31,687 bases of DNA from Gnetum montanum (GCA_015680685.1 MNCI01023383.1:205870-237556), one strand, 5' to 3'. Positions 10,282 to 20,182 are shown, counted from the first letter of the stretch. The notes: generated by a model not told the origin, from the sequence alone. A program made the numbers and translations.

Positions 10282-10424
10282 TTGGAACCTAAAATAATTG
10301 TAATATAGATACACCCTAAGATACATTGTCCAATTCAAAACTTTATAACTTAGCATTGCCCACTAGAATCAAACCCCCCAAATTAAGCTTTTAAATTAAG
10401 AGTCTTTACCACTTAGATACATAG
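10282..10424 (-). mobile_element. SINE-like element, family B copy 1
   Basis: On the minus strand the head reads CTAAGTGGTAAAGACTCTT (A-box-like), then GGGTTTGATTCTAG (B-box-like). A body with GCTAAGTTATAAAG and TTAGGGTGTATCTAT follows, ending near TTTTAGGTTCCAA. The same head and body order recurs at 15659-15795, and more weakly at 13797-13926. A tRNA-like head plus a shared unrelated body is the structure of a tRNA-derived SINE. Ends are approximate. Confidence 0.5.
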
Positions 10425-10464
10425 TGAAAATATACATTTCTTAAGATTCATATTTTTTAGGGTG

Positions 10465-10640
10465 TCTTATTCATTAAGGTCTTCCTATTAGCACTCGTCT
10501 TAAACATATGAGAAATGTATCTTCCCAATGTTCTCTTTGTAGAAGTGAAGACTTATATTTTCATGTTTTTTTTCTTGAAAATAGACATCCATAATTTGTA
10601 ATAACTTTCAACCAAGCATTAATGAAGTCATTCTTAATGA
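10465..10640 (+). pseudogene. LINE reverse transcriptase zinc-binding tail (zf-RVT)
   Basis: The plus strand reads GLPISTRLKHMRNVSSQCSL then CRSEDLYFHVFFLE, followed by a stop. This matches the zf-RVT region at the C-terminal end of plant LINE ORF2 proteins: LPT-x-x-RL, then C-x2-C, then His and paired Phe. The last Cys is missing and an upstream TAA replaces a normal codon, so it is a remnant. No RT core was found upstream. It is not part of the ORF1-like remnant at 12.9 kb, which lies in the wrong order for one element. Confidence 0.5.
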
Positions 10641-12560
10641 TCATTTTGCTTTGTCTACTTCATTTCTTTACATTTGGCATTGCCTTCGCCCCTTTTTTTT
10701 CTACTCTATTTGGAAGCTTTGTTGTACAGTTGTTTTCTAGTAGCAAGAGCATAACTATGACCTTTCTTTAGGGATCATATATCAAATTCTCAAAGATGTC
10801 GCTTTTTAGCTACAACTTCAAGTAAAAAAACTCCTAGTGAAAGCTAAACAATTAACTTATTATCTATAGTGTTAATTTCTTTTTATTTTGGAGGCTCAAG
10901 GATGGAAAGTTTTCAGCTTTTGTTGCTATCTATTGTTTGTCTCTAATTGATGTATTCTTTTTTCTTTGTAAAGAGTTTTATCTTTCTCTTTATAAAAAAC
11001 CCTTTAGTAATAAGTGAAAATCCATGAAAGCACTTCTAAGTAAGGGTAAGGATTGATCCTTTCCTATCCTAGAGTGGAGGTTTTCTAGAGTTGGTTGTAA
11101 AGATGAAACCTTGAAAAGACATTTCCAAAACTGCTAAGCTTTTCTTTAGACTCTCTTTGATGATATAAGATTTTTATAGTATTCTTGTTTTTTTTTTTTT
11201 TGGGGGGGGGGGGGGGGGGGNGTGGTGGGGCTCCAAAACCCCATCAAATATACATTCAATGACTATATGATTAGGTAGACAAATATCAAGCTTATGAATT
11301 AGATATTAATAATGGAATTTGAGAGGCCAATGTAACAAACATAATGTGTATGTGAAAGAGAGGGTGGGCGGATCAAGGAGGTGGCCCATGTAAGTTGTGT
11401 CAATTTTATTAAGAAAATTAATGGTTCATAATCAAATGAGAGAAATTAGATTTGTCATGAAAATTATTTGAGCATTATAAAGGAAGTAGATAAAGTCATT
11501 TTCATCAAGTAATTAAGCATTCATAGCTAGCTAATCTCATTTTTTTGGGATAAGGCTTGGGTGATGATGAATTAAACATTCATAACATACCTAAGGAGAC
11601 TAGATTTATGGAAACCATGCATACATAGTGGAAGAGTAAGAAGATAGGTTTGTCACAATAATTAGACATTTGTAGTAACAATTCAATTTGGACTAATAGA
11701 TTTTAAACAAAATTGAGCTGAAGTTTAATTATGTCTATAAAGATTCAAAGGATCTATTAAACAAATTCAGTTATGCAAAACATGTTAGTAGTAATGCAAC
11801 TTGAATACTAAAACTAAAAGTTTTATTACATTCATAGACCCTCTAGATCTATTAGATAGTAGAAATATAAATGCTATGAGCTTTTAAAAAATCATTAAGA
11901 AAATTACCAAGTGTTCCAGGTAACATTTGGATCAAATCAACCAAATTTGTAACTACATTATTACATATATGTCTAATTTACTCAAATGCAGGACATTATA
12001 AGAAATAATGACATTTATCTTAATGTTATTTATACAAATATGTCCAATATTCATGTAATCCAAACACTTCTATATAACAACCTAAAAATAGTATTGATAG
12101 TTTATGTAACTCATAAAAGTTTTATTTAAGATTTGCTATTTTTTTAAAAGAAATCTATTTTATAAAATTTTAAGAATGAAACTAAAATTAAAATTTTTTT
12201 ACTTATGTCCACTGAGACCCCTTGGGTCTATTAGACCTATTTCAAATTTCCTTCATAAATTGGATTTGATTTTTCTCTAGTGAATTTGATGTTTCTCTAG
12301 CAAATTTAATTTTTTCCATTGGATCTAATTTCTCTCCAATGGATTTTACCTCTTTAGAATTCTCCCATGGGTGGGAGATTCTAAATGATCTCAAATTTAT
12401 TTAATTAATGCAAAAATTTCTACTTCTTCGATTGATGTAAGGAATTCTATTAATTCTAATAATGCATATTTACTAGCTAGTGAATAAAAAATTTGAGACA
12501 CCTTTTTCTACTAATATTGATTCAACTACAACATATGATTTTATCTTTCATAGTCAAGTA
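10641..12560. other. AT-rich intergenic DNA, no gene seen
   Basis: I found no open frame, RNA gene or clear element here. It is AT-rich with short runs. The one anomaly is the T14-G19-N tract at 11188-11221. A G-rich AGAGAGGGTGGGCGG word occurs at 11358-11372 without context. Confidence 0.5.
11188..11221. other. T14-G19 homopolymer pair ending in one N
   Basis: Fourteen T are followed by nineteen G and then a single undetermined base at 11221. Such an edge between a homopolymer and an N in otherwise AT-rich DNA is more likely a sequencing or gap-filling artefact than biology. The G19 length equals that of the run at 19555-19573. Confidence 0.7.
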
Positions 12561-12899
12561 TATGGGTTACTGGTAACTGATTTTACATCTTGATATGTGT
12601 TCATTCAAATTTTGTAGTACCTTCCTTTTAATTGAAGTTTTGCTTTACAATTAAATGATGTGATGCAAAAACATGACATTCAAGTCATTCATACCAAGTA
12701 TTATTCTCATTTTTTCCTGCTTCTTGAGCTCAACAATGCTTTAATGGTGCAGTGTGTCTTAGATATAGGGTCATTTATACATAATCATGTAGTCTTGATC
12801 ATTTGTAAGTAGACTCTAGATTTTAATGTCAAATCTAAAGAATATTCTAAAGCTTCATGTTTTGTTGAGTTATTTAATATTCCACTAATTTTTCATAGA

Positions 12900-13275
12900 G
12901 TTGAGATATAGATTGTTTATCTTTTTGGTCCTATCAAGCATATGAAATGTATTTCCACACCATTTAGTTCTTTGAGACATTTTTTTGTTGAAATTAATCT
13001 TCTTAACTATAAAAAGGAATTGGTATTACAAGTAGGCAAGAAGACTTATATTTAGCCAATCACATATTATAATATTCCTAATTTTTGGAACTATTATCAT
13101 CATGAAGGACATTTGGTTAATGCTTGTACTTTTCTAGTAAAGAAAAGAATTGTTGAGGAAAAGAAAAAATGTGTTAAAGTTGAGGATAGAAAAAAACAAT
13201 ATAGAATTGAAGATATGAAAAATCAAGTTATCAACAATAATAAAAATGATCAAATGATGGTGAATAAAGTATAAA
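12900..13275 (+). pseudogene. LINE ORF1-like (DUF4283/zf-CCHC_4) remnant
   Basis: The plus-strand frame reads SSLRHFFVEINLLNYKKELV, a stop, then PITYYNIPNFWNYYHHEGHL and VNACTF before a long Lys/Glu/Asn-rich tail ending at a TAA. This has the order seen in plant LINE ORF1 proteins: arm VEINLL, a hydrophobic strand, then the I-x-Y-x-x-IP-F zinc-knuckle region. The first two knuckle Cys are Trp and Tyr here, while the His and the last Cys remain. Upstream sequence (12600-12900) may belong to the same ORF but has stops and no certain motif. Confidence 0.5.
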
Positions 13276-13796
13276 AGATTAAAGCTTCTATAAATATTTT
13301 TTTATATAGAAAGTATTGATTAGTCTAAATAGATAGCTCGTAAGGAAAATTTTTCCTTGTATGATAAAAATACTATTAACTCAAAGATTAAACCTTTTAT
13401 TAATAAGTAGACTAACACTAATGACAAAGAATCTTGACTTGAGAGCAATTGTAATAGACAATTTATTAAATAATTTATGTTGCCATTTTCTATTGAATCT
13501 TCCTTTCCTACAAAAGTATATATTTTATCAAAGCTTTTTATTGCTACCTTGAATTCTTTTACCTATTTAATTTTAAGCATGAATATTGAAAGTGATGCAT
13601 ATGTTATCAAGATTGAGATCATTTTCCCTATTAACAATCAATTTCCTCAATTTTTAAAAACATTGTTTCATTTCAATTCTAAGTTTGTACACCTGAGTAG
13701 ACATCCTTAAAATTTTGTATTTCCTATTTTCTATTTAGTGTTAAACATATGATGTACTTTGAATTTCTTTTCTTATTATTAATATTATTTTCAAGG
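13276..13796. other. AT-rich DNA between LINE and SINE remnants
   Basis: Short open frames of 63-77 codons occur on the plus strand (for example 13477-13710), but they show no domain and have very AT-biased composition. I regard them as chance. This may be the worn continuation of the LINE. Confidence 0.4.
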
Positions 13797-13926
13797 TCCA
13801 ACACCCCTCTCCTTGTGATTAAAAAAAAAAAAAACCTTATACAATTTTTAAAATTTATAACTCAATACTTTCCATTGAAATGAAACTTATGACCTATGAT
13901 TACCAAGCTAAGACTTACCAAGCTAA
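13797..13926 (-). mobile_element. SINE-like element, family B copy 2
   Basis: On the minus strand: TTAGCTTGGTAAGTCTTAG, TGGTAATCATAGGTCATAAG (B-box region decayed to AAGTTTCATTT), GAGTTATAAATTTT, then a T14 tract and GGGGTGTTGG. Order and spacing match the copies at 10282 and 15659, including the conserved GTTATAAA core and the terminal GTTGG. The poly-A (plus strand, 13821-13834) lies inside the unit, so another short insertion may be nested here. Confidence 0.45.
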
Positions 13927-13929
13927 TAA

Positions 13930-15104
13930 TAAATTTCTCATATTCTACTTATGTTTCTACTAATGTTTCAAAAGTTAGGCTATCCTTAGTAGGATATACA
14001 ATATTTGTAAAAGAAACCTTAGTAGTGTTTGTAGTAACTTGGTGCTAATGTGCTTGCATAGTCTTTTTCATAGTATAAAAAGGCATGAATCAAACATATG
14101 ACCTTCTTGATGACAATGGTAACACATTTTAGAAGATTGTAATAAGAAATCTTCTACACATAATCAATTTTGTTAGCACGAAAAAGAGTTTCTCACTTAA
14201 GCAAATCAAGATCCACCTTAATCATATATCAAATTCTATAAAAACCACTAAATGTAGGTTGGGTTTCAAAATGCTTGATTGGCCCAATTCAAGAGATAAT
14301 ATCATTTTCAACTTTTTTAAAATTTAATGAAAGATTTAACAATTTAATAAAAGAAGAAACCCTTTGAAATTCAAGAGATTTTGGATTAAAAGAGAGAGTT
14401 TACATTTAAATTATTAATAAAGCATGATGATGATTGAAAACACCAATATTAAAGGCCTTAGAAACCATTAACAAATCAACAAATTCTACCAACAAACATG
14501 AGTTTGACGAATAACATGTATGGACAACATTTAATCCTTAATCTTTCCAAACTATATTTAAATGACTCAAAAAAACTTGAAAATGAGGTAAATAACCCAA
14601 AGTTTGCACAAAAACATAGATTTTAGAAATTTCTTAAGTAATAGATTCATATAAATCATTAGGTAACTTGTAGAATGGCAAAGAAGCGGTGGATTCGCTT
14701 GAAGGATCACTTATTGAATCTAGCAATAGTGCATGTAATTCAAAATAGATTCGGTAGAGAAATATCAATTCTACTAAAAAAAATCTAATTTGTTGAAGAA
14801 ACTTCAGATTCATGAAAAAAAATATAAGATCTATTGAAAAACATAAAATTTAAGAACTTCAATTTATGACCTTATGGTTTATTTTAAGATCTCTTCAATA
14901 CCTTATTTTAAACAATTTTCCAAACATTTTGAATTCATCATTCCAAATGAATATTTAATAGCCCATTGTTATATACGTTTCTTTTGCGATACTATCCTTG
15001 TTAAGTTGTGCAGATTTTATCAAATCTTAACCATTCACTAACCTTAAGGTATCATTGTTTTAAAGGAATGAAACTCTAATCTTTAAGATAAAAACAAAAT
15101 CACA
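13930..15104. other. AT-rich DNA, no gene seen
   Basis: No reading frame, RNA gene or repeat that I can support. Short A- and T-rich words dominate. Confidence 0.5.
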
Positions 15105-15250
15105 CTAAGAGTCCCAATTGTAGCTTAGTTGGTTCACTCACACCCAAATGTGCTAGGTTAAATGCCTAACACCAACTTGGAAGATCAATGATCGTTCCTC
15201 TCCAACAAAAAAAAAAAAAAAACAAGAAAAGAAAAGAAAAAGAAAATATT
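15105..15250 (+). mobile_element. tRNA-derived SINE, family A copy 1
   Basis: The head contains TAGCTTAGTTGG (15121-15132), a full match to the RNA polymerase III A box TRGYnnAnnnGG. GGTTAAATGCC (15156-15166) is a near match to the B box GGTTCRAnnCC. The short body CTAACACCAACTTGG...CCTCTCCAAC ends in an A17 tail. The word AACAAAAT occurs just before the head (about 15091-15098) and again after the tail (about 15256), and may be a target-site duplication, though it is A-rich. Related to the copy at 15545. Confidence 0.65.
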
Positions 15251-15269
15251 ATACAACAAAATGAAATAA

Positions 15270-15370
15270 TGATTTAGCTATGGTAATCAACTTTTGTTAT
15301 TAGAATCAAACCCATAATTTGGAGTATCTATATCAAAAGTCCTACTACTAAACTAACAACTCATCATTTA
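15270..15370 (-). mobile_element. tRNA-like SINE head fragment, minus strand
   Basis: On the minus strand TTAGTTTAGTAGTAGGAC (A-box-like) is followed about 35 bases later by GGGTTTGATTCTAA (B-box-like). This spacing fits a tRNA-derived head. No body shared with the other copies is evident, so the family is uncertain. Confidence 0.35.
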
Positions 15371-15544
15371 ATTGGTGTCCCTAGTCTTTTTTTATCTCCA
15401 TAAGGAACCCATGTTAATTTTTTTAATTTGGTTGCTATTAAGGTGAGTTTTTGTAATAAATAAAATAAAATGTGAATTACCATGAAATCTTAACAAAAAA
15501 CCTAAAATAAAATGTCCAAGTACAACAATATTTTAACATTTTAG

Positions 15545-15655
15545 TTTATAGCGTAAAGAGTTGGTTGGTTGGTTAGCTCGCATTGTGGTTCAAAGCCTAG
15601 TACCAGCATTCATTTGCATATGCTATGCTGATAGCCTAAGGGCATGTTCTAAGTA
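15545..15655 (+). mobile_element. tRNA-derived SINE, family A copy 2
   Basis: GGTTCAAAGCC (15587-15597) is a perfect B box. The A-box region has turned into GTTGGTTGGTTGGTTAGCTC. Downstream, CTAGTACCAGCATTC aligns with CTAACACCAACTTGG of the copy at 15105. It directly abuts a minus-strand family B copy, tail to tail. Confidence 0.5.
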
Positions 15656-15658
15656 GAT

Positions 15659-15795
15659 GGGGTGTTGGAACCCAAAATAAGTAAAAGATAGGTACACCCC
15701 AAGATTTATAAAAGTTTATAACTAAGTGCCATCTCAGAAAATTAAACCTATGTCCTAAGGTTGCCAGGCCAAGACCCAAACCACTAGGGGTAGAG
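15659..15795 (-). mobile_element. SINE-like element, family B copy 3
   Basis: Minus strand: CTAGTGGTTTGGGTCTTGGC (A-box-like), CTTAGGACATAGGTTTAATT (decayed B box), CACTTAGTTATAAACTTTTA, CTTGGGGTGTACCTATC and TTATTTTGGGTTCCAACACC. It is the least decayed of the three family B copies and best defines the consensus. It ends about 25 bases before the TATA-like box of the putative host promoter. Confidence 0.55.
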
Positions 15796-15815
15796 GAAGT
15801 AAACGTGACCTTTTC

Positions 15816-16944
15816 CTTATAAATAAATTAATATATATTAAGAAAAACATTTTCATTTCATTATGGGTATCTTCTTCTGTACGCTTTTTCTTCACCAATC
15901 TGATTATTATTTATTATTAACAGTTCTAGAAATCATCTCCCGTAAAAAGGCACGACCAATTGTCAAAAAGGTGAAAGGACGGGCAGCTGGACAAGCTCGC
16001 TGCATTCGGATTTGCGTTTGGATTTGATTTTGGATTTGGGTTTGAAGTACCCTCTGCTGCTGTTGAGCTTAGTTGATCTCTAGCTCCTACTGTGACAGCT
16101 TTATACCTTATGTTTCATGCTGCTCTGGCACTTCTCTGGGATCATACTTTGAATTCACACCAGCAACGATGGCATGACAGGTTGTATCGAAATTATTTTT
16201 ACGAATTTTTTTCTTACTTCAACATTCTTGCAGGATATTGGTCATGAGGGGTTTTTAACTGCTAGGGTTTTAGCTGCGGAAAACAGTCGTGTTCTTCCGA
16301 CCAGGTTTTTCTGGTTCTGCAATATATTTTCAAATTATCCATTTTTGTGCTGGGCAAATCGTTGTATGTGGGTTTACGGTCTTCGCACACTGAATTATTA
16401 ACAGCGAGGTTTCTGTTATTGTGAATTAAGAAGTGTGGTAGACATTATCCCTATTAAAACATTTTGGGTTCATGCCGAAAAATTTTAATTATCTTAGCGA
16501 AGTGAAATTGTAGCTGTGCACTCTGTTTGTTTTATTGAAGTTGTACAATGCATATGAAAACCACTCAGACATTCATAAAAAGAACACAATTTTGGCCCTA
16601 TTTATTTTTCCTTACTTTTAAGTTGAGATCCGGTGAAGTGAGGTAGGGGCCCCAATCGTTCCAATGGGTTGGTAACACTTAGGGTATATAACGTAATATT
16701 TCCAATTAGAATTTTTGTTTTCGTTTTCGTTTTTGTGTTTATTTTTTAATGCTTCCTTGAAACCTTAGTTTCTTTCTTTGTTGCGTTTCCTGTTTGTCTT
16801 ATTTAACGACATTTTGCATTGTACTCATTATTTATTTATTTATAGTGGACCCCTTATTGTAGGGATAAGAACAGGATGATGATAACTTGTCATTTATTTA
16901 TTTTTGATTGCAATTACTAACGAATGCTGCAATATTTATGTCAG
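15816..16944 (+). promoter_or_regulatory. Putative promoter and 5' UTR region of MCRS1-like gene
   Basis: A TATA-like TATAAATA lies at 15818-15825. The DNA from about 15940 to 16170 is less AT-rich than its surroundings, with CpG-containing words (GGACGGGCAGCTGG, CTCGCTGCATTCGG), as expected around a plant transcription start. Possible UTR splice signals are a CAG/GTTGTA at about 16181 and acceptors TTGCAG near 16233 and ATGTCAG at 16938-16944. No ATG-led coding sequence that fits the protein family lies here. All of this is inference from position and composition. Confidence 0.3.
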
Positions 16945-17044
16945 CATACAGAAGGATATGGTCCACCAACTTGTTTACTTTCCACTATAAATTGATGGCG
17001 GGAACTCTACGCATTGGAAAGCCAAAACTATTTGAGTTATCATA

Positions 17045-17119
17045 ATGTCAGAAATTGATTCTAGTGATTTTAGTGCCTGGACTGTGGAGGATGATTGGTT
17101 ATTGAAAAATGCCATTGAG
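17045..17119 (+). CDS. MCRS1: MCRS1-like protein, coding exon 1
   Basis: Twenty-five codons from ATG 17045 to a GAG followed by the splice donor GTAACT. The product MSEIDSSDFSAW then TVEDDWLLKNAIE is the first half of the MCRS_N (SANT/Myb-like) domain of plant microspherule protein 1: acidic start, W-T-x-EDD-x-LLKNA-x-E. The upstream in-frame sequence holds a stop (TGA), which supports this start. It joins in phase 0 to exon 2 at 20183, where the domain continues without a gap. A shorter start is unlikely because this ATG is the only one before the domain. Confidence 0.85.
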
Positions 17120-17982
17120 GTAACTAATTTTACACAAGGCAGTTTTATGTTTATGGAGGAATTCAATACATATACCATTTTCTCTTTAATTTTAAAATAT
17201 GTTCATGTAGTGCAAAACATCCTCTTAGCCTTATCCCATGAATTTGTGATATGTACAAAATTAGGATTTAATTATTAAAAAACTAATCAAGTCCTATTAT
17301 ATACTAATTATTTCAATTATTGAAATGTTTATATTATATAAAATTTAGTAAATTTTCATGGAGAATGCTTGAGAATTTCCAAACACACTGTTTGTCATGT
17401 TTGGACTTTCATAACAGAATTAGATGCATGTTGATGTGCCTAGATTTGATTGATACTTGACCATTTCAAGTTGTACATGATATCTTTTAATTTCAGATAA
17501 GAAACCATCTTGTAGATTGTTCATGATATTATTTAGAAACTGAAGGTTATTTTCCTTGAAGGGTAGATCTTAGTAACTTTCTGTCTTCCCTTGTCAGCAT
17601 TCAGCCTGCAAGCATATATCCTTAGCATTAAGGGGTAGATCCTAATAACCTTACATTATCTAGCATTGTTGTTGATGATATATATATCCAACTTTCAACC
17701 TTTTGTGTGCAAGTGGGCATGAAAACTTTCAAGGTTCATCTATATGAGCCTTGTTGAATTGCATGCATTTATACAATCAACTTAGTGCAAGCATCCTGTG
17801 ATATCATGTTAAAGTAGTGAAATGACTTCAGTGGCCAACTTTTAAAATTATTTTCCCTTTAAGAATATCCCAAGCATATTTAAAAAGGTTTTCTTCTGCA
17901 TTATAAGTTCTCATTTTTCTTCTTTGTCTTGTTCTAGAAAAATTTCTCACTTATAAAAGATTTGCCCCCCCAACCAACACGA

Positions 17983-18061
17983 GGGGGGGGGNNNNNNNNN
18001 NNNNNNNNNNNNNNNNNNNNNNNNNNNNNNNNNNNNNNNNNNNNNNGTACCAGGGGGGGGG
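17983..18061. other. 55-bp assembly gap bounded by G runs
   Basis: Positions 17992-18046 are N. The left edge is a run of nine G and the right edge is GTACCA followed by nine G. The word GTACCAGGGGGG recurs at about 18073-18084. The gap length is a placeholder and real sequence here is unknown. Any protein read through it is meaningless. Confidence 0.9.
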
Positions 18062-18406
18062 ACCCTTCGACAGTACCAGGGGGGGCGCAAAAGGACGAGG
18101 AAAGCGATGACGGCCAAGGGGGGCGAGCATCGTCCACGATCTGAGACACCCCCTCTCAGGGGTTCGTCGGCAGGCGCAGTGTGGGTGCTCCAGCTCATGG
18201 AGAAGGTCCAAAGTGTTTCAGTGGTCTTTCGTGTCAATGAAACTGGTAGCTTGCTGGATACCCTGCATAGTTGACTCCCACTTGTTTTGGTTTGTCGGCG
18301 AAGCTCCCCCATTAGGATGAAATCGTGCTGAGGTTCGGCGGATATGGTGCCTGAGCTCTCCCCAGGAGCTCTTGCAATTGATTCCAAGGATGAGGTACGG
18401 GCAGCG

Positions 18407-18445
<39 letters not shown>

Positions 18446-18446
18446 N
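18407..18446. other. C38 homopolymer ending in one N
   Basis: Thirty-eight C, one G and one N stand where the second repeat unit (18937-18980) has about 44 bases of ordinary sequence (TAAGCCATTGTCGGGC...). Flanks on both sides align between the units. The run therefore seems to overwrite real sequence of similar length. Confidence 0.8.
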
Positions 18447-20182
18447 TGAAGCTGCCGTTGCCGTTGCTCCTCCTCCTCCTGTAAGCGTTCCTGCACTGCC
18501 CGCTCTGCCTCTTCGCGTTCTCTTTGGGCCACGTCCTCCTGCAGCAGTTCTTCCCGTACTTGGGCCCGGATTTCATCCACTAACTGGGCCTGGGCAGCAT
18601 CGGCCATGAGGTCTTGTTGCCTCCCTTGCTCTTGCTCCCGCTCGTGAAACTGGGCCTCCAAGTCGGCCTGGGCTTGCGCAAGGGCTTCATTCCATTTGGC
18701 CTCCCACTCCCATCTTTCGGCTTCCTGTGCCTCAGTTGCGGCCCTCTGCGTGGCCTGTCGCAGCTCTTCTTGCCAGTTCGTGTTGCGGCCGGAGGTTTCC
18801 GACGGGGAGGAAACCGGTCTGTTGAGGCTAGTGGGGGGGCGTCGTTCCCGTTGAGTCCGTCGCCCCTGCGTGAAGGTTGTAGCTGGTAGGGTCCAGCGGC
18901 TCTTGCAACTGATTCCAAGGATGAGGTACGGGCAGCGCCCCCCCTAAGCCATTGTCGGGCACTATGCTCATATGCCCTATCAAGCTGCTGTTGTCGTTGC
19001 TTCTCCTCCTCTTGTAAGCGTTCCTGCTCTGCCCGCTCCACCTCTTCGCATTCTCTTTGGGCCGTGTCCTCCTGCAGCAGTTCTTCCCATACTTGGGCCT
19101 AGATTTCATCCACTAACTGGGCCCAGGCAGCATCGGCCATGAGGTCCTGTTGCCTCCCTTGCTCTTGCTCCCGCTCGTGAAACTGGGCCTCCAAGTCGGC
19201 CTGGGCTTGCGCAAGGGCTTCATTCCATTTGGCCTCCCACTCTCATGTTTCGGCTTCTTGTGCCTTGGCTGCAGCCCTCTGTGTGGCCTGTTGTAGCTCT
19301 TCTTGCCAGTTGGTGCTGCGGTCGGAGGTTGCCGGCGGGGAGGAAACCGGTCTGCTGAGGCCAGCGGGGGGGCGTCGTTCCCGTTGAGTCCGTCGCCCCT
19401 GCGTGAAGGTTGTAGTCGGTAGGGTCCAACGGGGGGGCACCGTTCGTGTTGAGTCCGCCGCCCTTGCGTGAAGGTTGCAGTCGGCAGGGTCCAGCGGTTC
19501 CCCTAGCTGGACGAGATCGTAGGGCCTGGGGGGTCAGCAGGGGGGGCCCCTCGCGGGGGGGGGGGGGGGGGGGCAGAGGACGACGGGTGTTGCCCCCCCT
19601 CTGCCCCCCGCCACATCGATTCTTTACTTCCTGCTGGCCACACAGATAACCATTCCATGTATGCTTTGCATGTGCTGTATTAACATTGATTCTTTCTTTC
19701 TTGCTGCAGAGACAACCATTTCCATTCCATTGATGCATGCTCTAGTACTTCTTGGTTACCTGAGTTAATAATAATTTCTGTTTCTGTTTATGCTGTACTA
19801 CTTCTTTACTGAAGAGTAAATTACTTAAAAAGTATTCTTTTGTTGCACCTATTACCAAGGGGTAAGGTTTAAGAATAATTTGTTGTTGACATTTTTACCG
19901 ACTGTAAGTACCCTTCCTGTTACCGGTAATAACCGATGGTAAGTACCCCCATTCCCTATTGTTCAACCTTCCCGAATTGAGTTTTTGTTTATACTTTTTT
20001 ATTGATTGCTGGAATGTTTGATATTTCTTTCATGTGCACTGGAAATTATGTAGAACGTATTAGGAATTTTTAAAATGTTATTTCCAGATTGGTTACTGTA
20101 ATATTATAATCCATTTTGTATGTGTATTTATATCATAATTTTATTGTATGACTGGTGAAAAAATATAATCTGGTTATTTCAG

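Larger units (their letters stand above)
17963..19613 (-). mobile_element. GC-rich tandem-duplicated block with gag-like coiled coil
   Basis: Composition changes abruptly from AT-rich intron to GC- and CpG-rich DNA and back. Two direct units with a 531-bp period (marker GAGGTACGGGCAGCG at 18392 and 18923) make up most of it, plus a shorter repeat at 19383-19500. On the minus strand the units encode a long Gln/Glu/Arg/Ala-rich helix: EAQFHEREQEQGRQQDLMAD, then REELLQEDVAQREREEAERA, then RLQEEEEQRQRQL. The copies hold stops and frame differences. A coiled-coil N terminus of a retrotransposon gag is my best guess; I recognise no catalytic domain, LTR or primer site. Gaps and homopolymers inside make its true structure uncertain. 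Confidence 0.45.
17120..20182 (+). other. Intron 1 of MCRS1-like gene, 3,063 bp
   Basis: The donor is GAG/GTAACT and the acceptor TTATTTCAG/AGTGGG. The intron is AT-rich at both ends (17120-17960 and 19614-20182, where I see no gene). It is occupied in its middle by a GC-rich block with a different composition. Near the 3' end, 19620-19740 holds two worn copies of an ATTCTTT..CTTGCTG..CAACCATT unit, and 19895-19945 holds a TTACCGGTAA palindrome flanked by two GTAAGTACCC words. Confidence 0.8.

Noticed and set aside
12740-12800. Aspartic-protease-like CVLDIGSFIHNHV
   Set aside because: The motif is short and isolated, and nearby frames fit a LINE ORF1 better than an LTR element.
15105-15250. 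Functional tRNA gene
   Set aside because: Boxes A and B are present but no cloverleaf or acceptor stem is evident, and an A tail follows; fits a SINE head.
16174-16401. 75-codon plus-strand frame upstream of exon 1
   Set aside because: No domain, no match to the start of plant MCRS1-like proteins, and it overlaps likely UTR intron signals.
17934-18661. Minus-strand proteins with poly-Gly and unknown residues
   Set aside because: They read through the N gap and the C38 run, which look like assembly artefacts.
17963-19613. Bacterial contamination as source of the GC-rich block
   Set aside because: It is a tandem repeat with stops and low-complexity coiled coil, with no bacterial genes or ribosome sites. 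Misassembly of a plant repeat remains possible.
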